A program made the translations under genes and the position numbers. From Siphonodentalium dalli (taxonomy: Eukaryota > Mollusca > Scaphopoda > Gadilida > Siphonodentaliidae): 64,000 nucleotides of DNA. Under the pieces are notes generated by a model, which did no database searches, was not told the DNA's origin, and was given only the letters and a program-made list of their open reading frames with translations. Positions 38,423 through 50,212 of this stretch are shown piece by piece; position 1 is the first letter of the stretch; each line of letters opens with the position of its first letter. The stretch lies in the NCBI GenBank assembly GCA_032622095.1, contig CP136069.1, forward strand, positions 4,202,976 through 4,266,975, in the 5' to 3' direction.

Positions 38423-39495
38423 TGGCACGAAATGTGAGCAGAATAAAACTGGCATGCACTTTTGTCACAAGTGCTTTATCATGGTACGGTCTGGTAAGTC
38501 GAGATCTCAAGTTATTATATCGAGATCTCAAGATAATTAACTCGAGATCTCGAGATAAATAAGTCCAGATCTCGAGCTAATTATGTCCAGATCACGAGAT
38601 AATATACATGTTGTGTGCATGTCGCAAATCAGCCACCGTACGAATGAGACTTTTCAGTTTGACAAACTTGGTATCTGACAAGAATTAACAACAAGAGTTC
38701 TTTTTGTCAGAACACCCTGACCAGGTTGCGATCCCCAGTCCGCTAGTACGAGAGACCAGTACGGTACTTATCAGCTTCCCATGTCCCTTTTTTTAATATA
38801 GTGCCATTAATTGATAAAGAGCGTTATACCCTTCTTTTTTTTAAATGAATTTGATTTGTTTTGAAATTTTATATCAAAATTCAAATTAAATATTGTTAAA
38901 AGTTATTAACTAGAAGAATTTTAATTTGAAGTTTGATTTTTATCTGATTTGAAATTAGATATTTTTTAAACTGTAGAAATGGAATAAACTGATAAAACAG
39001 GAATCTGTGAGATCGGAATCAATCATTTTGTCAAGCATATATGTTTTAGATATATTTGGAAATATCGCCATGGTGTTTTAATACCGGTAGACAAATGTGC
39101 AATAGTAATTTTTTTTAAATGAACCTCACATTTTTAAAACGATTAACGAAATCGAAAGAAAATGTCGCATTTCCGTTGTCTCGCGTCGGTTCGAGTGACA
39201 GCAGTCGAGCATAGTCAATGTGCGACCACCCTAATATTAGTAGTTATACAAATACAATAAAAACACATTTAAAAACTTCAAAATAGCTAGTTTCGATAAA
39301 TTAGAACTTACTGAAATTATTCTGATGATTCAGATAATGCGAATTATTGGGCTGACTTGGATAAAAATGTATAGGGCTTACGTGAACCCGGCCGCTAGAT
39401 TGGGATTGTAACAGCCGTACCAGACCGTACCATGATAAAGCACTTGTGACAAAAGTGCATGCCAGTTTTTTTCTGCTCACGTTTCGTGCCATATA
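38423..39495. repeat. 73-bp inverted repeat pair enclosing ~0.9 kb
   Basis: GGCACGAAATGTGAGCAGAA...TCATGGTACGGTCTGGT at about 38423-38493 recurs in reverse complement at about 39417-39495. Between them are four or five ~22-bp repeats built on CGAGATCTCGAG (38499-38600) and A/T-rich sequence. This may be a foldback element or a local inverted duplication. No coding was recognised in 38000-40080. Confidence 0.75.
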
Positions 39496-40089
39496 TGGCA
39501 GATAGAGAGGTCCTTCAGTCCGACTCCTTCTGAAAGCTAGTATACGCATCGATCACATACCTTTCTAGTTTATCGCACAAGATGACGCTCAGATCCCATA
39601 TGTGGCATCTGAACTATACCATAAGCTATACCATGAATGAAGCTCGCCAAGAATAAGGATAAGAATTCCCAGCTTTCGAGAAAAACACGTGAGCTGGACA
39701 CCGGCATATGTATTGTTTGAAACATTCCGATTAGTGGGACCTTTCTACACAGAAGTGTAGAAAACTGTGATGGTGTGAGCGATATACATTAATCTGACGA
39801 AGAGACGGAAACTGGTCCAGATAATGCTGAATGTGGCAAATCAGAATAAGCTCAGGTACTGTAGTTTTGATTTTTGGAAGTCATAATATTACTATTCGGC
39901 GCACCTATATACGGTTATGGCCATTACGGAGAATGTATTTCGAAATGCCACATCACGATTATTAATTGTGGGTTTTCATCCTTCCAGAAGGCTACGACTT
40001 ATGTTGGAACTAATAAATGGCATATATTATGTACCGTTTCGTCCATACGTATCGATATAATGACAAAAAGTTGAAATTAGTATGTGATC

Positions 40090-41000
40090 GAATATCGAAT
40101 TCTTTTCAATTTCTGGCCGCCAGTTTGGCCGCCATCTTGACTGTGAGAGTTTGCCAAACTCAAATGTATACTTCATATCAATGTTCCATATGAACATGTA
40201 ATTGTGGGCAGAATTCGCGTAACGCCCATCGTAAGAAAGTAAAGGAATGTGAGCTTGTTTTCAAATTTCGGTCTCCATTTTGGCCGCCATCTTCGATTTG
40301 GAAAACAATTTCTTGCATAAGATGCAAGGTAATTACTTCACCTCACTATTTCCAACTCAACTGTCTGCAGTTGTCTGGAAAAAATGCCCAATGATGTGAA
40401 TATGAGGGAATTTCGGTGATTTTTCAAAATCTGTCCGCCATTGTGGGCGCCATTTTAGATTTTGGAGACTTTTATTTGGATATGGTATAATGACAGTTCT
40501 TCCCCTAAGTGTTCCCAACTCACAATAGTTAACAGGTGTGGAGTTGTCGTGACAATAACGCTCACTGATGTTAAAATCAGCGATTTCTGGTGGCCATTTT
40601 GGCCGCCATCTTGGAATTGGGTGAATATTCCTCAACTCAGGTATAAGAGGAATCCTAGCTCGATGATCTCCTGCACATATACATGCATGGGTGTTGTTAT
40701 GATAGCAATAACATTCATTGATTCGAAACATTACATCGCGTTATCAGCGTCGATTCGGCTTTGACCTATTATACCGGCATTTGGGAAAACGTGATATCGG
40801 ACACAAATATCCCACAATGAATGTATATTATGGTCCACTTGTGTTCGTCAATGACTCTTCTATACGATAAATATATAAATTCACGCCAAGATGCCAATAT
40901 TTTCCCACAGAGACGAACGAAAGGTGGTGAAATGTCAGAATAATAGCATATTTTCACATTTCGGCGGCCATATCGGCCGCCATATTGGATTCTGGTGTCG
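40090..41000. repeat. degenerate tandem units with repeated YY1-type motifs
   Basis: Five units of roughly 160-180 bp (the last spaced wider), each with a core like TTTGGCCGCCATCTTG: near 40120-40141, 40272-40293, 40433-40457, 40590-40616 and 40961-40988. The reverse complement CAAGATGGCGGC is the classical YY1 binding sequence. The rest of each unit (ACTCAACTG, TGTGAATA) is weakly conserved. Frames through it show no domain. Confidence 0.7.
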
Positions 41001-41029
41001 GATTTTTGGCTACTTTGTAAAATATAGTC

Positions 41030-42008
41030 ACATCCAGAGAGGGTTAATTAAGATATGGTCCGATGAGGGTAAATTAAAATATGGTCACATGAGGGTTAAT
41101 TAAAATATAGTCACACCAGATAGGGGTAATTAAAATATGGTCACATGAGGGTAAATTAAAATATGGTCACATGAGGGTTAATTAAAATATAGTCACACCA
41201 GATGGGGGTAATTAAAATATTGTCTCTTATGATGGTTAATTAAACAATAGATGGACTGTCGTCTGGTGCATACCCCATTGTGGCATAATGCCTAGTGTGG
41301 GCATATCTATAACTTATGACTGCTATACTCCGACAGATGGACCCAAATATCAGCATTTTCATATAAACAAAGATGAATATCTATAGAATAAAAAACCAAA
41401 CAAATGTGCCATTAAATGTCCTCATAGTGGTGAACATTCATATCTAATTTCATTGAGATCTGAGCATAACTGTTCAAGTTATGACATGAACAGACATCGG
41501 ACAGACGTATGGACAGACGGACGGAGGGCAAAACAATATACCCCCCCCCCTTTTTTTTAAAGGGGGTATAATTACATGTAGGGTCTCTTATGATGGTTGA
41601 TTAAATTACACGTAGGGTCACATAAGGGTTAATTAAAATATAGTCACATCAAGAGAGGGTTAATTAAAATATGGTCTGTTATGATGGTTAATTTAATTAC
41701 ATGTAGGTCCCATGAGGGTTAATTAAAATATGGTCTCGTATGATGAATAATTAAATTACATGTAGGGTCCCATGAGGGTTAATTGAATTATAGTCACATC
41801 CAGAAAGGGTTAATTAAAATATGGTCTCTTATGATGGTTAGTAATTAAATTACATGAAGGGTCCCATGAGGGTTAATTGAATTATAGTCACATCCAGAAA
41901 GGGTTAATTAAAACATGGTCCGATGAGGGTAAATTAAAATATGGTCACACAAGGGTTAAATAAAATATGGTCCCATGAGAATTAATTAAAATATGGTCCA
42001 ATGAGGGT
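41030..42008. repeat. ~24-bp minisatellite GGGTTAATTAAAATATGGTC
   Basis: Degenerate units such as ATGAGGGTTAATTAAAATATGG, TAAATTACATGTAGGGTCCC and ATTATAGTCACATCCAGAAAG. The array is interrupted at about 41240-41570 by a dispersed repeat ending in GACAGACGGACGGAGGGC, C and T runs and AAAGGGGGTATAA. It resumes at 43548 beyond the element at 42008-43547. Confidence 0.85.
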
Positions 42009-43547
42009 TAAGCTGCTTTCACATACATGTGCTTAGCGTATGCGTTTTACGCATCTGTACGCGCATCGTTTCGGTCTCCAATGCTATCACTGGTGCTTTC
42101 ACATACCATCCACAAAACGTGCACGCACAACTTTTCACTCTGAGACCGAAAACCTATCCGCTTTGCGCACAGGCGGTCGGGTTTTTCGGTGCGATGTCAT
42201 AATTATAGGATATACCGCAGATATTTTTTGTGGTGATTACGAATGATAATGCTATTATGTGCAGGGGCGTATGATAGCTGGCACCATATGTTATCTATTC
42301 TTGGGTAAAATTAAACAAGAATTAAATAATTGTGATGGCAGTTATAGGTCAAAATATACATTAAATGACATAGAATGCCATGGTTTTGTGGGAAGTTAGC
42401 ATTTTTGCTAGCAGTCTCACATATAGAAGCATAGGTACACCAGGTATACCATGCCTAAAAGAATAGGTACAACGCTTGTTTTGACGAGGAACTTATAGAT
42501 TCAGTACGGAAATATGAACACCTCTTCAATCCTAAAAATATTGGATACCACGATGCACAGATGTCCCAAAATTCATGGGAAACTATTATAATCGACATGA
42601 AGAACTCGGGACATGGAGAATATGAAGGCAATTAAGCTGTCAGTGCATGCATGATGGCAGGGTGACACAGTGTGTATAGTATTTGTTGTTTATTTTGGGG
42701 AGGGTGGTCCATCAGTTGTTTTAACTGACGCTATAAATTCAAGTCAACATCAATATAGATTCAATATTCACTATACCATAAATCAGCATTCGGTATGTCG
42801 GTATTTCTGTTAAATATATCAAGATCATGGGATATATTACCAAATTATATTGCTAAACGTCCTCGTTGCCGGGGGAATCCATGGCGAAAGGACAATATGT
42901 AAATAAGGATTAACTGTCATGTGGACTGTTTTTATGGAGATGTAACCGTGAGGTAAGTGGACATAACTTGTGTAAAACCCGAAGGGTTTTACATACAAGT
43001 TATGACCACTTACCTCACGGTTACATCTCCATAAAAATAGTCCACATGACAGTTAATCCTTATATTTATATACATTTAGCGAAAAAGCCACTTTTGTAAA
43101 TGTATTTAAATCGAAAAGTGTATCGTGACAAGATCAGCCCAAAATACCCAATAGCAACCTTGGCAAAAGTTAATAGGAACAATTTCTCTTCGTATTGAAA
43201 CCCGATGATGTATTAAGTCAATCCTGCGCGAGTCCAAATGCGCCCAAAACATTACGCGTTCGTCTTTCCAAACCCAATGACGTATCGATGGTGTTATGAG
43301 CTTGGTGTTATAAGGCGTTGCGCATTCACCGAGAAATAACTGCAACTAGCCACGTGGGCGCCGACCAATCAGAATGCTGGATTTAGTGATGACAACACTT
43401 AGTGTGTAAATATACACAAATAATTCTTCGCTAACGGACGCGTACGCGCAGAGGTAAACAGAGGTATGTGAAAGCTCTAAGTGCACGTCCGCCTAACGCA
43501 TCCGTAAAACGCATGCGTTAAGCGGATGTCCGTCAAAGCAGCTTTAA
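42008..43547. mobile_element. 1.5-kb TIR element inserted in the minisatellite, TTAA-like flanks
   Basis: TTAAGCTGCTTTCACATAC at the left and GCAAAGC-type right end (CAAAGCAGCTTTAA) are inverted repeats, followed inward by related TGCGTTTTACG phrases. The surrounding array motif (GAGGGTTAATTAAAATATGG) is split at TTAA. The interior carries a 157-bp palindrome (42905-43061) and a segment (43061-43415) shared in reverse with the element at 6164-6905. No transposase is seen. Confidence 0.65.
42905..43061. repeat. 157-bp near-perfect palindrome
   Basis: Arms start AAGGATTAACTGTCATGTGG and end with the reverse complement ...GTTAATCCTT. The centre is AAAACCCGAAGGGTTTTA. One arm plus the centre is also present in the element at 6164-6905 (6618-6724), but without the complete second arm. 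Confidence 0.9.
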
Positions 43548-43990
43548 TTGAAATATGGTCTCATAAAGGTCAATTAAAATGAAAAAAAAAAGTTTAGAGA
43601 TCAAGACTAAAGTTTACTAAACGTCAATATTTACACATATAATATAGCACGAAGGAGTAATGTAGGAATTGGTTAATAATTAACATCCCAATTCATTTAG
43701 AATATAATATGCCGGTATTTGTCGTGTATAAATATATGAAAAAGTTCACTAAACCATGTTAAATAACATGTTAAATGCTGATATAAACAAACAGCTCAAA
43801 GGGTTCATGTGTGAATTTAATTTCTTATACCATCCTCAAATCCCCATGCAATATAAATGAAAGATGTTCAAAAACAATGCAACAAAGCAGGTTAAACAAC
43901 ATTGTAATTCAATTGAGTATTTGTCACTAAAAACAAGCATTCTGATTGGCCGAGAGCGGCTAACTTTCGTTTTCGATTCACCGACATCGG

Positions 43991-44185
43991 CCGCTTCAGC
44001 GTGCATCAAATCTGAATGTAGCACGGTCAAATTTCATCGGCGCAGAACGAGTAGCGAAACGAGCACACCCGCGCGTTGTTGTCTATAGATACCGTTCATC
44101 GGTCGCTTCAACGTGCATCAAATCTGAATGTGACACGGCACAATTTCATTGGCGCAGAACGGAGTAGCGAAACGAGCCAACCAGC
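43991..44185. repeat. tandem duplication of a ~112-bp unit
   Basis: CGTGCATCAAATCTGAATGT followed by a CAC(G)GGCA/TCAAATTTCAT-type phrase and GCAGAACG(G)AGTAGCGAAACGAGC occurs twice (from about 43999 and 44111). Non-coding. Confidence 0.8.
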
Positions 44186-44357
44186 CCCACAGGAAATGGT
44201 TACGGAACAGTGTTCCGAGTAACGCAATGAACAAACCCAATGATTTGTGCACGGTGACAACGGCGAAATGAAAGTCTCGATTCGTGTCATCAAAATGTCT
44301 AAATGATACTTTTTATACAGTTGTTTTGCAAATTCCTTGCTAGATTGAATTACAATG

Positions 44358-44493
44358 GAGATAAACGTACCCTGTTTCGTTGTACATTCTGGGATTCGAG
44401 CATGAAAACAGTTTGTGAACTCGCCGGCTCGTTCACAAACTGTTTTCATGCTCAAATCCCAGAATGTACAACTCAACAGGGTATGTTTATCTC
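44358..44493. repeat. 136-bp near-perfect palindrome
   Basis: GAGATAAACGTACCCTGTTTC...GTGAACTCGCCGG is followed at once by its reverse complement, ending GGGTATGTTTATCTC. The arms are 68 bp with only a few mismatches and essentially no loop. It lies in a region without recognised genes. Confidence 0.9.
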
Positions 44494-44742
44494 CTAAATA
44501 GAAACACACAGCGCGCAGTGCGTTAAGGGTTATTGTGGGCATCCCTGTTCCAATATTGCGGCGTGCACTTCTGAGCATGAAAAAATTATGGCGGCTAACA
44601 AGCCATGGTTCAATAACTCATGTCGAGATACACACTGAGATAACCGCAAAGGCTTTAAGCGATATGAAATGCACTGTCTGAAATCGAAACATGTATGCAA
44701 ATACCAAAGTATGTATTATGTCATATAAAATTCCATAGCTCC

Positions 44743-45187
44743 AGGTTAGAAGTAACTAAATGTTTTCCATAGGCCACAGTGTTAACGTTTGACCACGCCC
44801 AATTTTCGAGTTTCGAAGTGCAACATGCATGCGTTCGTAAAGACCAACCCTTTCGGCATCTGTTCGCACATAGGAGTACCTTTCGAGCCACGCCTTTTTC
44901 AAAAACCAGAATAGGTTTTCCACACTACCCCACACTACCCCAGAATTTGACAGTCTGACGAAAGCCAATACATAGCCTCAATCTCCCGCCATTGTTTGGA
45001 CACGAACGCATTTCAGACTAGGAAACGCCCACGTTTTTACATGCTATGGGTATTATATTTCTTGAATTTGTAAAATTATTTGACATATTATACGCCAATC
45101 GCGCGCCAGAATTTAAAAAACTTGTATTCGAGATACCATGTAAAAACGAAAGGGACGTAATTCTACTTATTTAGTTCCTTCTAACCT
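44743..45187. mobile_element. short TIR element related to 9657-10110
   Basis: AGGTTAGAAGTAACTAAAT at the left and ATTTAGTTCCTTCTAACCT at the right form an imperfect inverted pair. The left subterminal TGTTTTCCATAGGCC and the following TAACGTTT are shared with the element at 9657-10110. Non-coding. Confidence 0.7.
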
Positions 45188-46090
45188 TATCCATTGGCAG
45201 GCCAAAACCCCCCCTCAGAATACACCCTCTAGAGGGCGTAATTAACAAATCGGCGATTGACTGGGTCTACAACATTTAGTGTGTTTCAGAACTAAAAATG
45301 TTCATAAAAGTTGAAATTTAAGACTTATAAATTATTTTCTTAATTTCTGTAATTTGTAATTGGCATATAGCTTATCACAAAAAAACAAAAAAATTAACAT
45401 TTTTGGGTAAATATTGACATTTGCTCTGGGCAAAGTGAATCATTAATAAAATGTCTAACTTACAGTACACATGTGTAGACTAGGGGATTTTGTCATCATT
45501 TTGGACAATTTTAGTATGAAGGATTGACAAAACTCGTGCCTTAATAAGCAAGATCACTAAGTCGCAGCCATATTGAATTCAACCAGCCTTAATTGTCGGA
45601 GCATCATGTGTCCATAATTGAACAAGACAGTCAATGACTGTTGAGACACTGAGAAGACTGGGACTCTTAAAGACCATAACAGATAGTACTGTCAAAATCA
45701 CTTTAAAACAAGTAGTTATAAACAGGGATGTAGCTAGAGGGTCTCCGTTGAGCAGTGGGGTGTTTAAATTTTCAACTGAGCAGTGGGGTGTTTGAAATGT
45801 TCAACTGCACACCCCTGAACTCCCACCCCACATAGTCCATCCCCTCCCAATTGAAGCTAACACACTCCCAAGTTCATAAAATTCCTTTTAACATGTTGGA
45901 GTTTTACAACTGATACCTCCAGCTTATACCCAACTGTTGCAAGGTTTCAACCTGACATGCCCCCTCTTTTAATGGCCGACCCCATTCAAACATATTTGAA
46001 TCCCAACTCTTCATGGACCCTACACACCAACTGCCATTTGTTGACTGGACAAAAAATCCAGTTTAACAAATCTGTAACCCAGTTACCCAA
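45188..46090. other. intergenic stretch without recognised genes
   Basis: Contains a short segment near 45627-45665 (ACAAGACAGTCAATGACTGT, AGACTGGGACTC) that recurs in reverse at about 63345-63400, and a small direct repeat TGAGCAGTGGGGTGTTT near 45750-45795. Nothing coding was recognised. Confidence 0.5.
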
Positions 46091-46095
46091 ATACC

Positions 46096-46522
46096 CTTCA
46101 CACTGTATACAAGAGTTATGTCCCTTAACACTGTATACAAGATAAATACCATTCACACTGTATACAAGAGGTATGTCCCTTCACATTGTATACAAGAGTT
46201 ATGTCCCTTCACACTGTATACAAGACAAATACCCTTCACACTGTATACAAGATAAATACCCTTCACACTGTATACAATATAAATACCCTTCACACTGTAT
46301 ACAAGATAAATACCCTTCACACTGTATACAAGATAAATACCCTTCACACTGTATACAAGATAAATACCCTTCACACTGTATACAAGATAAATACCCTTCA
46401 AACTGTATACAAGATAAATACCCTTCAAAGTGTATACAAGATAAATACCCTTCATACTGTATACAAGATAAATACCCTTCACACTGTATACAAGATAAAT
46501 ACCCTTCACACTGTATACAAGA
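46096..46522. repeat. 27-bp minisatellite, about sixteen copies
   Basis: CCCTTCACACTGTATACAAG followed by ATAAATA, each unit carrying the palindrome TGTATACA. The multiple-of-three period opens repeated frames on both strands (YPSHCIQDK, YLVYSVKGI), which are artefacts. Confidence 0.97.
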
Positions 46523-46529
46523 ATTACTA

Positions 46530-46950
46530 CGGGGGAAGAGTTATGTCCCTTGTCTGATCCCCTATTTGACCTGGTGACCAAATCTTAATCCCAGCTAAAT
46601 ATCCAAATGGTTCTTGAGAAGATATTTTAAGAATAACTATTGAGGGAAAGAGTTTTGTCCATGGCTCTGCCCCTATTTGATCCAGCTATCCAATATGAAC
46701 CACCATCACCCATCATTATTCTTGAGTTGTTAAGAAATACTAGAGGGAACGAGTTATGTCCCTGGCTGACCTGGTGACCTCATTTGAACAAATCTGAATG
46801 TGAGTCACCCAGGGGACATCCGCACCAAATATGAACCCATTCAGGCTTATGGTTCTGGAGAAGAAGATGTTTAAATAATTGTTGATGCATGGACTACGGA
46901 CAGATGAGGAGTGATGAGTGCAGCTCCACCGGAGACTTCGTCTCAGGTGA
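46530..46950. repeat. dispersed bivalve-style repeat, one copy
   Basis: Carries repeated GAGTTATGTCCCTGGCTGACC, GTGACTCACC/TTCAAAT phrases, a GGACTACGGACAGATGAGG tract and the end phrase CTCCACCGGAGACTTCGTCTC with CAGGTGAGCTAAAA. It is the reverse of the copies at 59680-60250 and 62750-63260. No coding or SINE promoter boxes were recognised. Confidence 0.65.
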
Positions 46951-47433
46951 GCTAAAAACTTGAAAGTGTGAAAACAAGCGATTCTAATTATTTGCAATAA
47001 ATATGTATAATTGTCATAAATAAAACTATAGGCTTATCACTGTTAAAACTGGCAGTATTGATTACCATTTGTGATTGCCCGGGTTTCTTTATATACAAGA
47101 AGATCCACTGGGTCTCCCCTACTTAGAATAATTTATGCCATTTCAAATATATTTTATAACAGTATTAACTAAATATTGATACATGTCTTTTCTTGACTTG
47201 ACCGCGAAAATGAAAATGATATAAATTATTTATCTCACGTTCACAATCCCATGACCACTTTAAACCGCCATTCATTTCTTATGTAAACCTCGGTGATAGA
47301 AGTAGGCAACGCCTGACATATAGAAAACTCATCTTTATTTCAAAAATGAAAACTGCATGGTAACGAAAAAGCAATAAGCTAATACATGAATCTGTACATA
47401 AATCAGTTTTACATGACATCGAAGGGCAATAAT

Positions 47434-47646
47434 TACAGTAATGCCCTAAATAATCGACTGCTTACACAGCGGAATGATGGGTAATTTTTCAGAATTCGGA
47501 CGGAAATATGGATTGTTGCCATTCATTGGAAAGCTCTCAGTGAGAGCTGTCCGATGAATTGCAACAAGGCATATTTCTGACTAAATCCTAAAAAATTACC
47601 CATAATTCTGCTGTTAAGGAGTCGATTTATTTAGGGCATTGCTGTA
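47434..47646. mobile_element. single-hairpin short element (TACAGTAATGCCC family), copy 1
   Basis: The whole 213 bp is one long inverted repeat, TACAGTAATGCCCTAAATAA...TTATTTAGGGCATTGCTGTA, with its turn at GCTCTCAGTGAGAGC. Other copies are a full one at 54602-54857 and single arms at 52546-52667, 53142-53248 and 55000-55112. Non-coding. The flanking 46951-47433 and 47647-48130 hold nothing I recognise. Confidence 0.9.
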
Positions 47647-48129
47647 TTCTCCCATTCAGCTCATACATTGGACTGATTCTTCATTTGTAGCAGATCACAT
47701 CAGGCGAGATATAAATTCAGGTCAGAGAGAGCCTGTGAAGTGAGGCTTGAGAATGCACTGGCACAGGGTCTTTAACGACTGTTAACGAACTTATAATCTA
47801 AACATTTCCCACCAATGAGTAAGTATTATTCTGCACTTGTATTATCTTTTTGTCTGGCTGTCGTCTGCTCATATATCTTTAACATCCATCCAAAGGAATA
47901 ATAAACCCTTCCAATGTACACCTTTACAACTGAATGGGAGAATCCATTTAGTATAGAAAAGGTTAAAAAAAAATGTTCTCCATAGAATGGCGTCATGAGT
48001 GTGCATAATTAAACATTATATACAATATACTACATCTATATAAGGATGCATCTATATATGGCAACATATTCACAATGGAACTGTCAATGTTAAATATAAT
48101 GATACTGTTCAAGGTTAGGAACCTAGTCA

Positions 48130-48475
48130 AGTCTCTAACCCGTAGCGAGCCTCGCACAGATAGAAGGATATATTCATGAGTGTCGTCTGCTCATGTCTGA
48201 GGGGCACCATATGGGTGATATTCTGACGCTGTTTAATGAAGCTAGATAACAGGGCCAGGAACCTACGTCACCAATAAAGTCTCTAACCCAAAGCAGAATC
48301 TACGTCATCAATAAAGTCTCTAACCCAAAGCAGAATCTACGTCATCAATAAAGTCTCTAACCCAAAACAGAATGTACATCACCAATCAAGTCTCTAACCC
48401 GTATCGGTCCTCACACAGATAGAAGGATCTATTCCTGAGTGTCATTTATGTGCGGGGCACCATATGAGGGTATCA
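48130..48475. repeat. 37-bp tandem repeats and two ~80-bp imperfect palindromes
   Basis: AATCTACGTCATCAATAAAG followed by TCTCTAACCCAAAGCAG is repeated about four times between 48262 and 48400. On either side lies an ~80-bp palindromic repeat, CCCGTAGCGAGCCTCGCAC...GGGGCACCATATGGG (48138-48217 and 48398-48474), related to those at 2397, 49248, 50303, 51230 and 59331. Confidence 0.75.
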
Positions 48476-48868
48476 CCCCCCCCCTCCCCCCTGAATCCTG
48501 AATACCAGTTAATTTTTGGGGTGAATCCTGAATACAAGTTAATTTTGGGGGGTGAATCCTGAATACATGTTAAGAAATAATATGCGATACATGACATACA
48601 ATTTGACGCCGGTCGCGTTATGGGCGTTATGACGCCGTTATGATACGATTACTGATACTTTATGATGGCATGGTGGTCGAATATGCCCAAGAAGCTATTC
48701 TGCCCACTCATTCATACAGATAACTAGCACACAAATATTATTTTGCGCCATCAAAACCTGCATCCAAGATGTTTTGCTTGAACCTCAATACCAGTTAATT
48801 CGGGCGAATGAATCCCGCGTACGGCTTCAAAATACCCTGAATCCCGTGTACCGAAAATGGGTGGTATT
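48476..48868. mobile_element. short TIR element (GAGGGTATCACCCCC family), inverse copy
   Basis: Left end GAGGGTATCACCCCCCC; the interior ATTAACTGGTATTCAG-type repeats (here in reverse) and GATACTTTATGATGGCATGG match 13772-14195. The right end is worn (GGGTGGTATTCT). The sequence after it (GATGCTGTTTAATGAAGC) also occurs at 48227 directly after a CACCATAT like the one at this element's left edge, so 48208-48260 looks like an empty site. Confidence 0.75.
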
Positions 48869-49247
48869 CTGATGCTGTTTAATGAAGCTAGATAACAGCT
48901 AGGGCCAGAAACCTGTGGGTATGAAGTGGGTTCCACGACTCTTGGTTACTAATTATATTGTTTATGGTAAACTTAAATTAATTAAAGCTGCACATAGTGT
49001 TTGGAACATTGGAACTTTAGCTGTTTAATAAGGGAAATTTAAAGTTATTCTGAAGACAACAAAATAATCTATTGTTTTTTTTATATCACTATTGTTGTAG
49101 CTAAAGAAATTTCACTGATAATCGACTTTAGTGATGGATGACATCACATTATAACAGCATGTCTACGTATAGCGAGTGTAGCCCAGGGTAAATCTACCAG
49201 ATCAAAATCATTGGCCATTCCATCCCAGCGTAATGAACAGAATTGAC

Positions 49248-49328
49248 CCCTACAGGGAGCCTCAAACAGACAGAAGCATACAGTGTTTAGTGTTGTTTGC
49301 TTGTAACTATGTGGGGTTCCCTGCAGGT
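49248..49328. repeat. ~80-bp imperfect palindrome repeat
   Basis: CTACAGGGAGCCTCAAACAGAC...GTGGGGTTCCCTGCAGG. Same family as 2397-2472 and 51230-51306. The surrounding 48920-49484 shows no gene. Confidence 0.7.
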
Positions 49329-49484
49329 GGTATCTCCCTATATGCATTTCCTGGAAATCACTCCATCATTGTCGCTAATGGGGTTGTTGTCGTAACGTTT
49401 TATACATAAATGCACACGAGTATCAGTCTGCACAAGATTGAAATGTTGCCATATATAATTGCTGTCTGCTTCAATTAACCCTTT

Positions 49485-49873
49485 ACCCAACAAACCGGCC
49501 AAAACCGGCCAAATAAAGCTTCAACAGCCTAAAATATCTTCGGTCTGTCTCAATAGAACCATACAAATATGGATATCATTGGAACCGGCTCATTGACCAC
49601 ATTGTGATGGTTATAGTTATGCCCTGTGCCAATGCATTCTCTTATATATGCGAGTCGACCATAGGTCGCCTCGCATATATAAGAGAATGCATTGGCCTAA
49701 AAAAATATTTTTTTAACACTTTTTACCATTTTTTCTTACATTCTTTAACAATTTTATAATTTTTAATGTGTTAAGCCAATGCATTCTCTTATATATGCGA
49801 GGCGACCTATGGTCGACTCGCATATATAAGAGAATGCATTGGCACAGGGCCGTTCTGTTGGGTAAAGGGTTAA
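49485..49873. mobile_element. piggyBac-type short element with hairpin segments, copy 4
   Basis: TTAACCCTTTACCCAACAAAC at 49485 and GTTGGGTAAAGGGTTAA ending at 49873. Same orientation and layout as 14317-14719: unique block, palindrome (about 49629-49697), A/T-rich spacer, palindrome (about 49776-49844). Confidence 0.9.
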
Positions 49874-50084
49874 GACTATTTTCTTCCATAGTTCTGATAA
49901 AGGTATTCTGTTATCACAATGATGAAACTGCAATAAAATTGATCATCTTTCGCATATTGATCTTAGTACCGGTATTAAGCGGGGATCGTAAGAACTGGAT
50001 GGTTAATGTTTGATCGATGAACGGAAGAAAACGAACTTACAAAAAATATCAACACGTGTGCATTTATGTAGAAAACGCTACGAC

Positions 50085-50210
50085 AATGACCCTGTCACGT
50101 GACACTACGCGAGTCTGGTGTGCATATATGTATAAAACGCTACGACAATGACCCTGTCACGTGACACTACGCGAGTCTGGTGTGCATATATGTATAAAAC
50201 ATTAGCTTTA
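50085..50210. repeat. two 62-bp direct repeats
   Basis: CGCTACGACAATGACCCTGTC...GGTGTGCATATATGTATAAAAC occurs twice head to tail. An ~80-bp palindrome of the 2397 family follows at 50303-50382. Both are downstream of the hemicentin-like stop codon on the minus strand. Confidence 0.85.
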
Positions 50211-50212
50211 TT
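50207..50212 (-). promoter_or_regulatory. candidate polyadenylation signal of the hemicentin-like gene
   Basis: TTTATT on the plus strand reads AATAAA on the minus strand, about 340 nt after the stop codon at 50555-50553. It is the nearest one I noticed. Function is assumed from position. Confidence 0.35.

Noticed and set aside
44108-44578. 156-codon minus-strand frame
   Set aside because: It runs through a 136-bp palindrome and a tandem duplication, repeating the same peptide; no domain recognised.
46153-46581. Repeated frames YPSHCIQDK and YLVYSVKGI
   Set aside because: Products of a 27-bp minisatellite.
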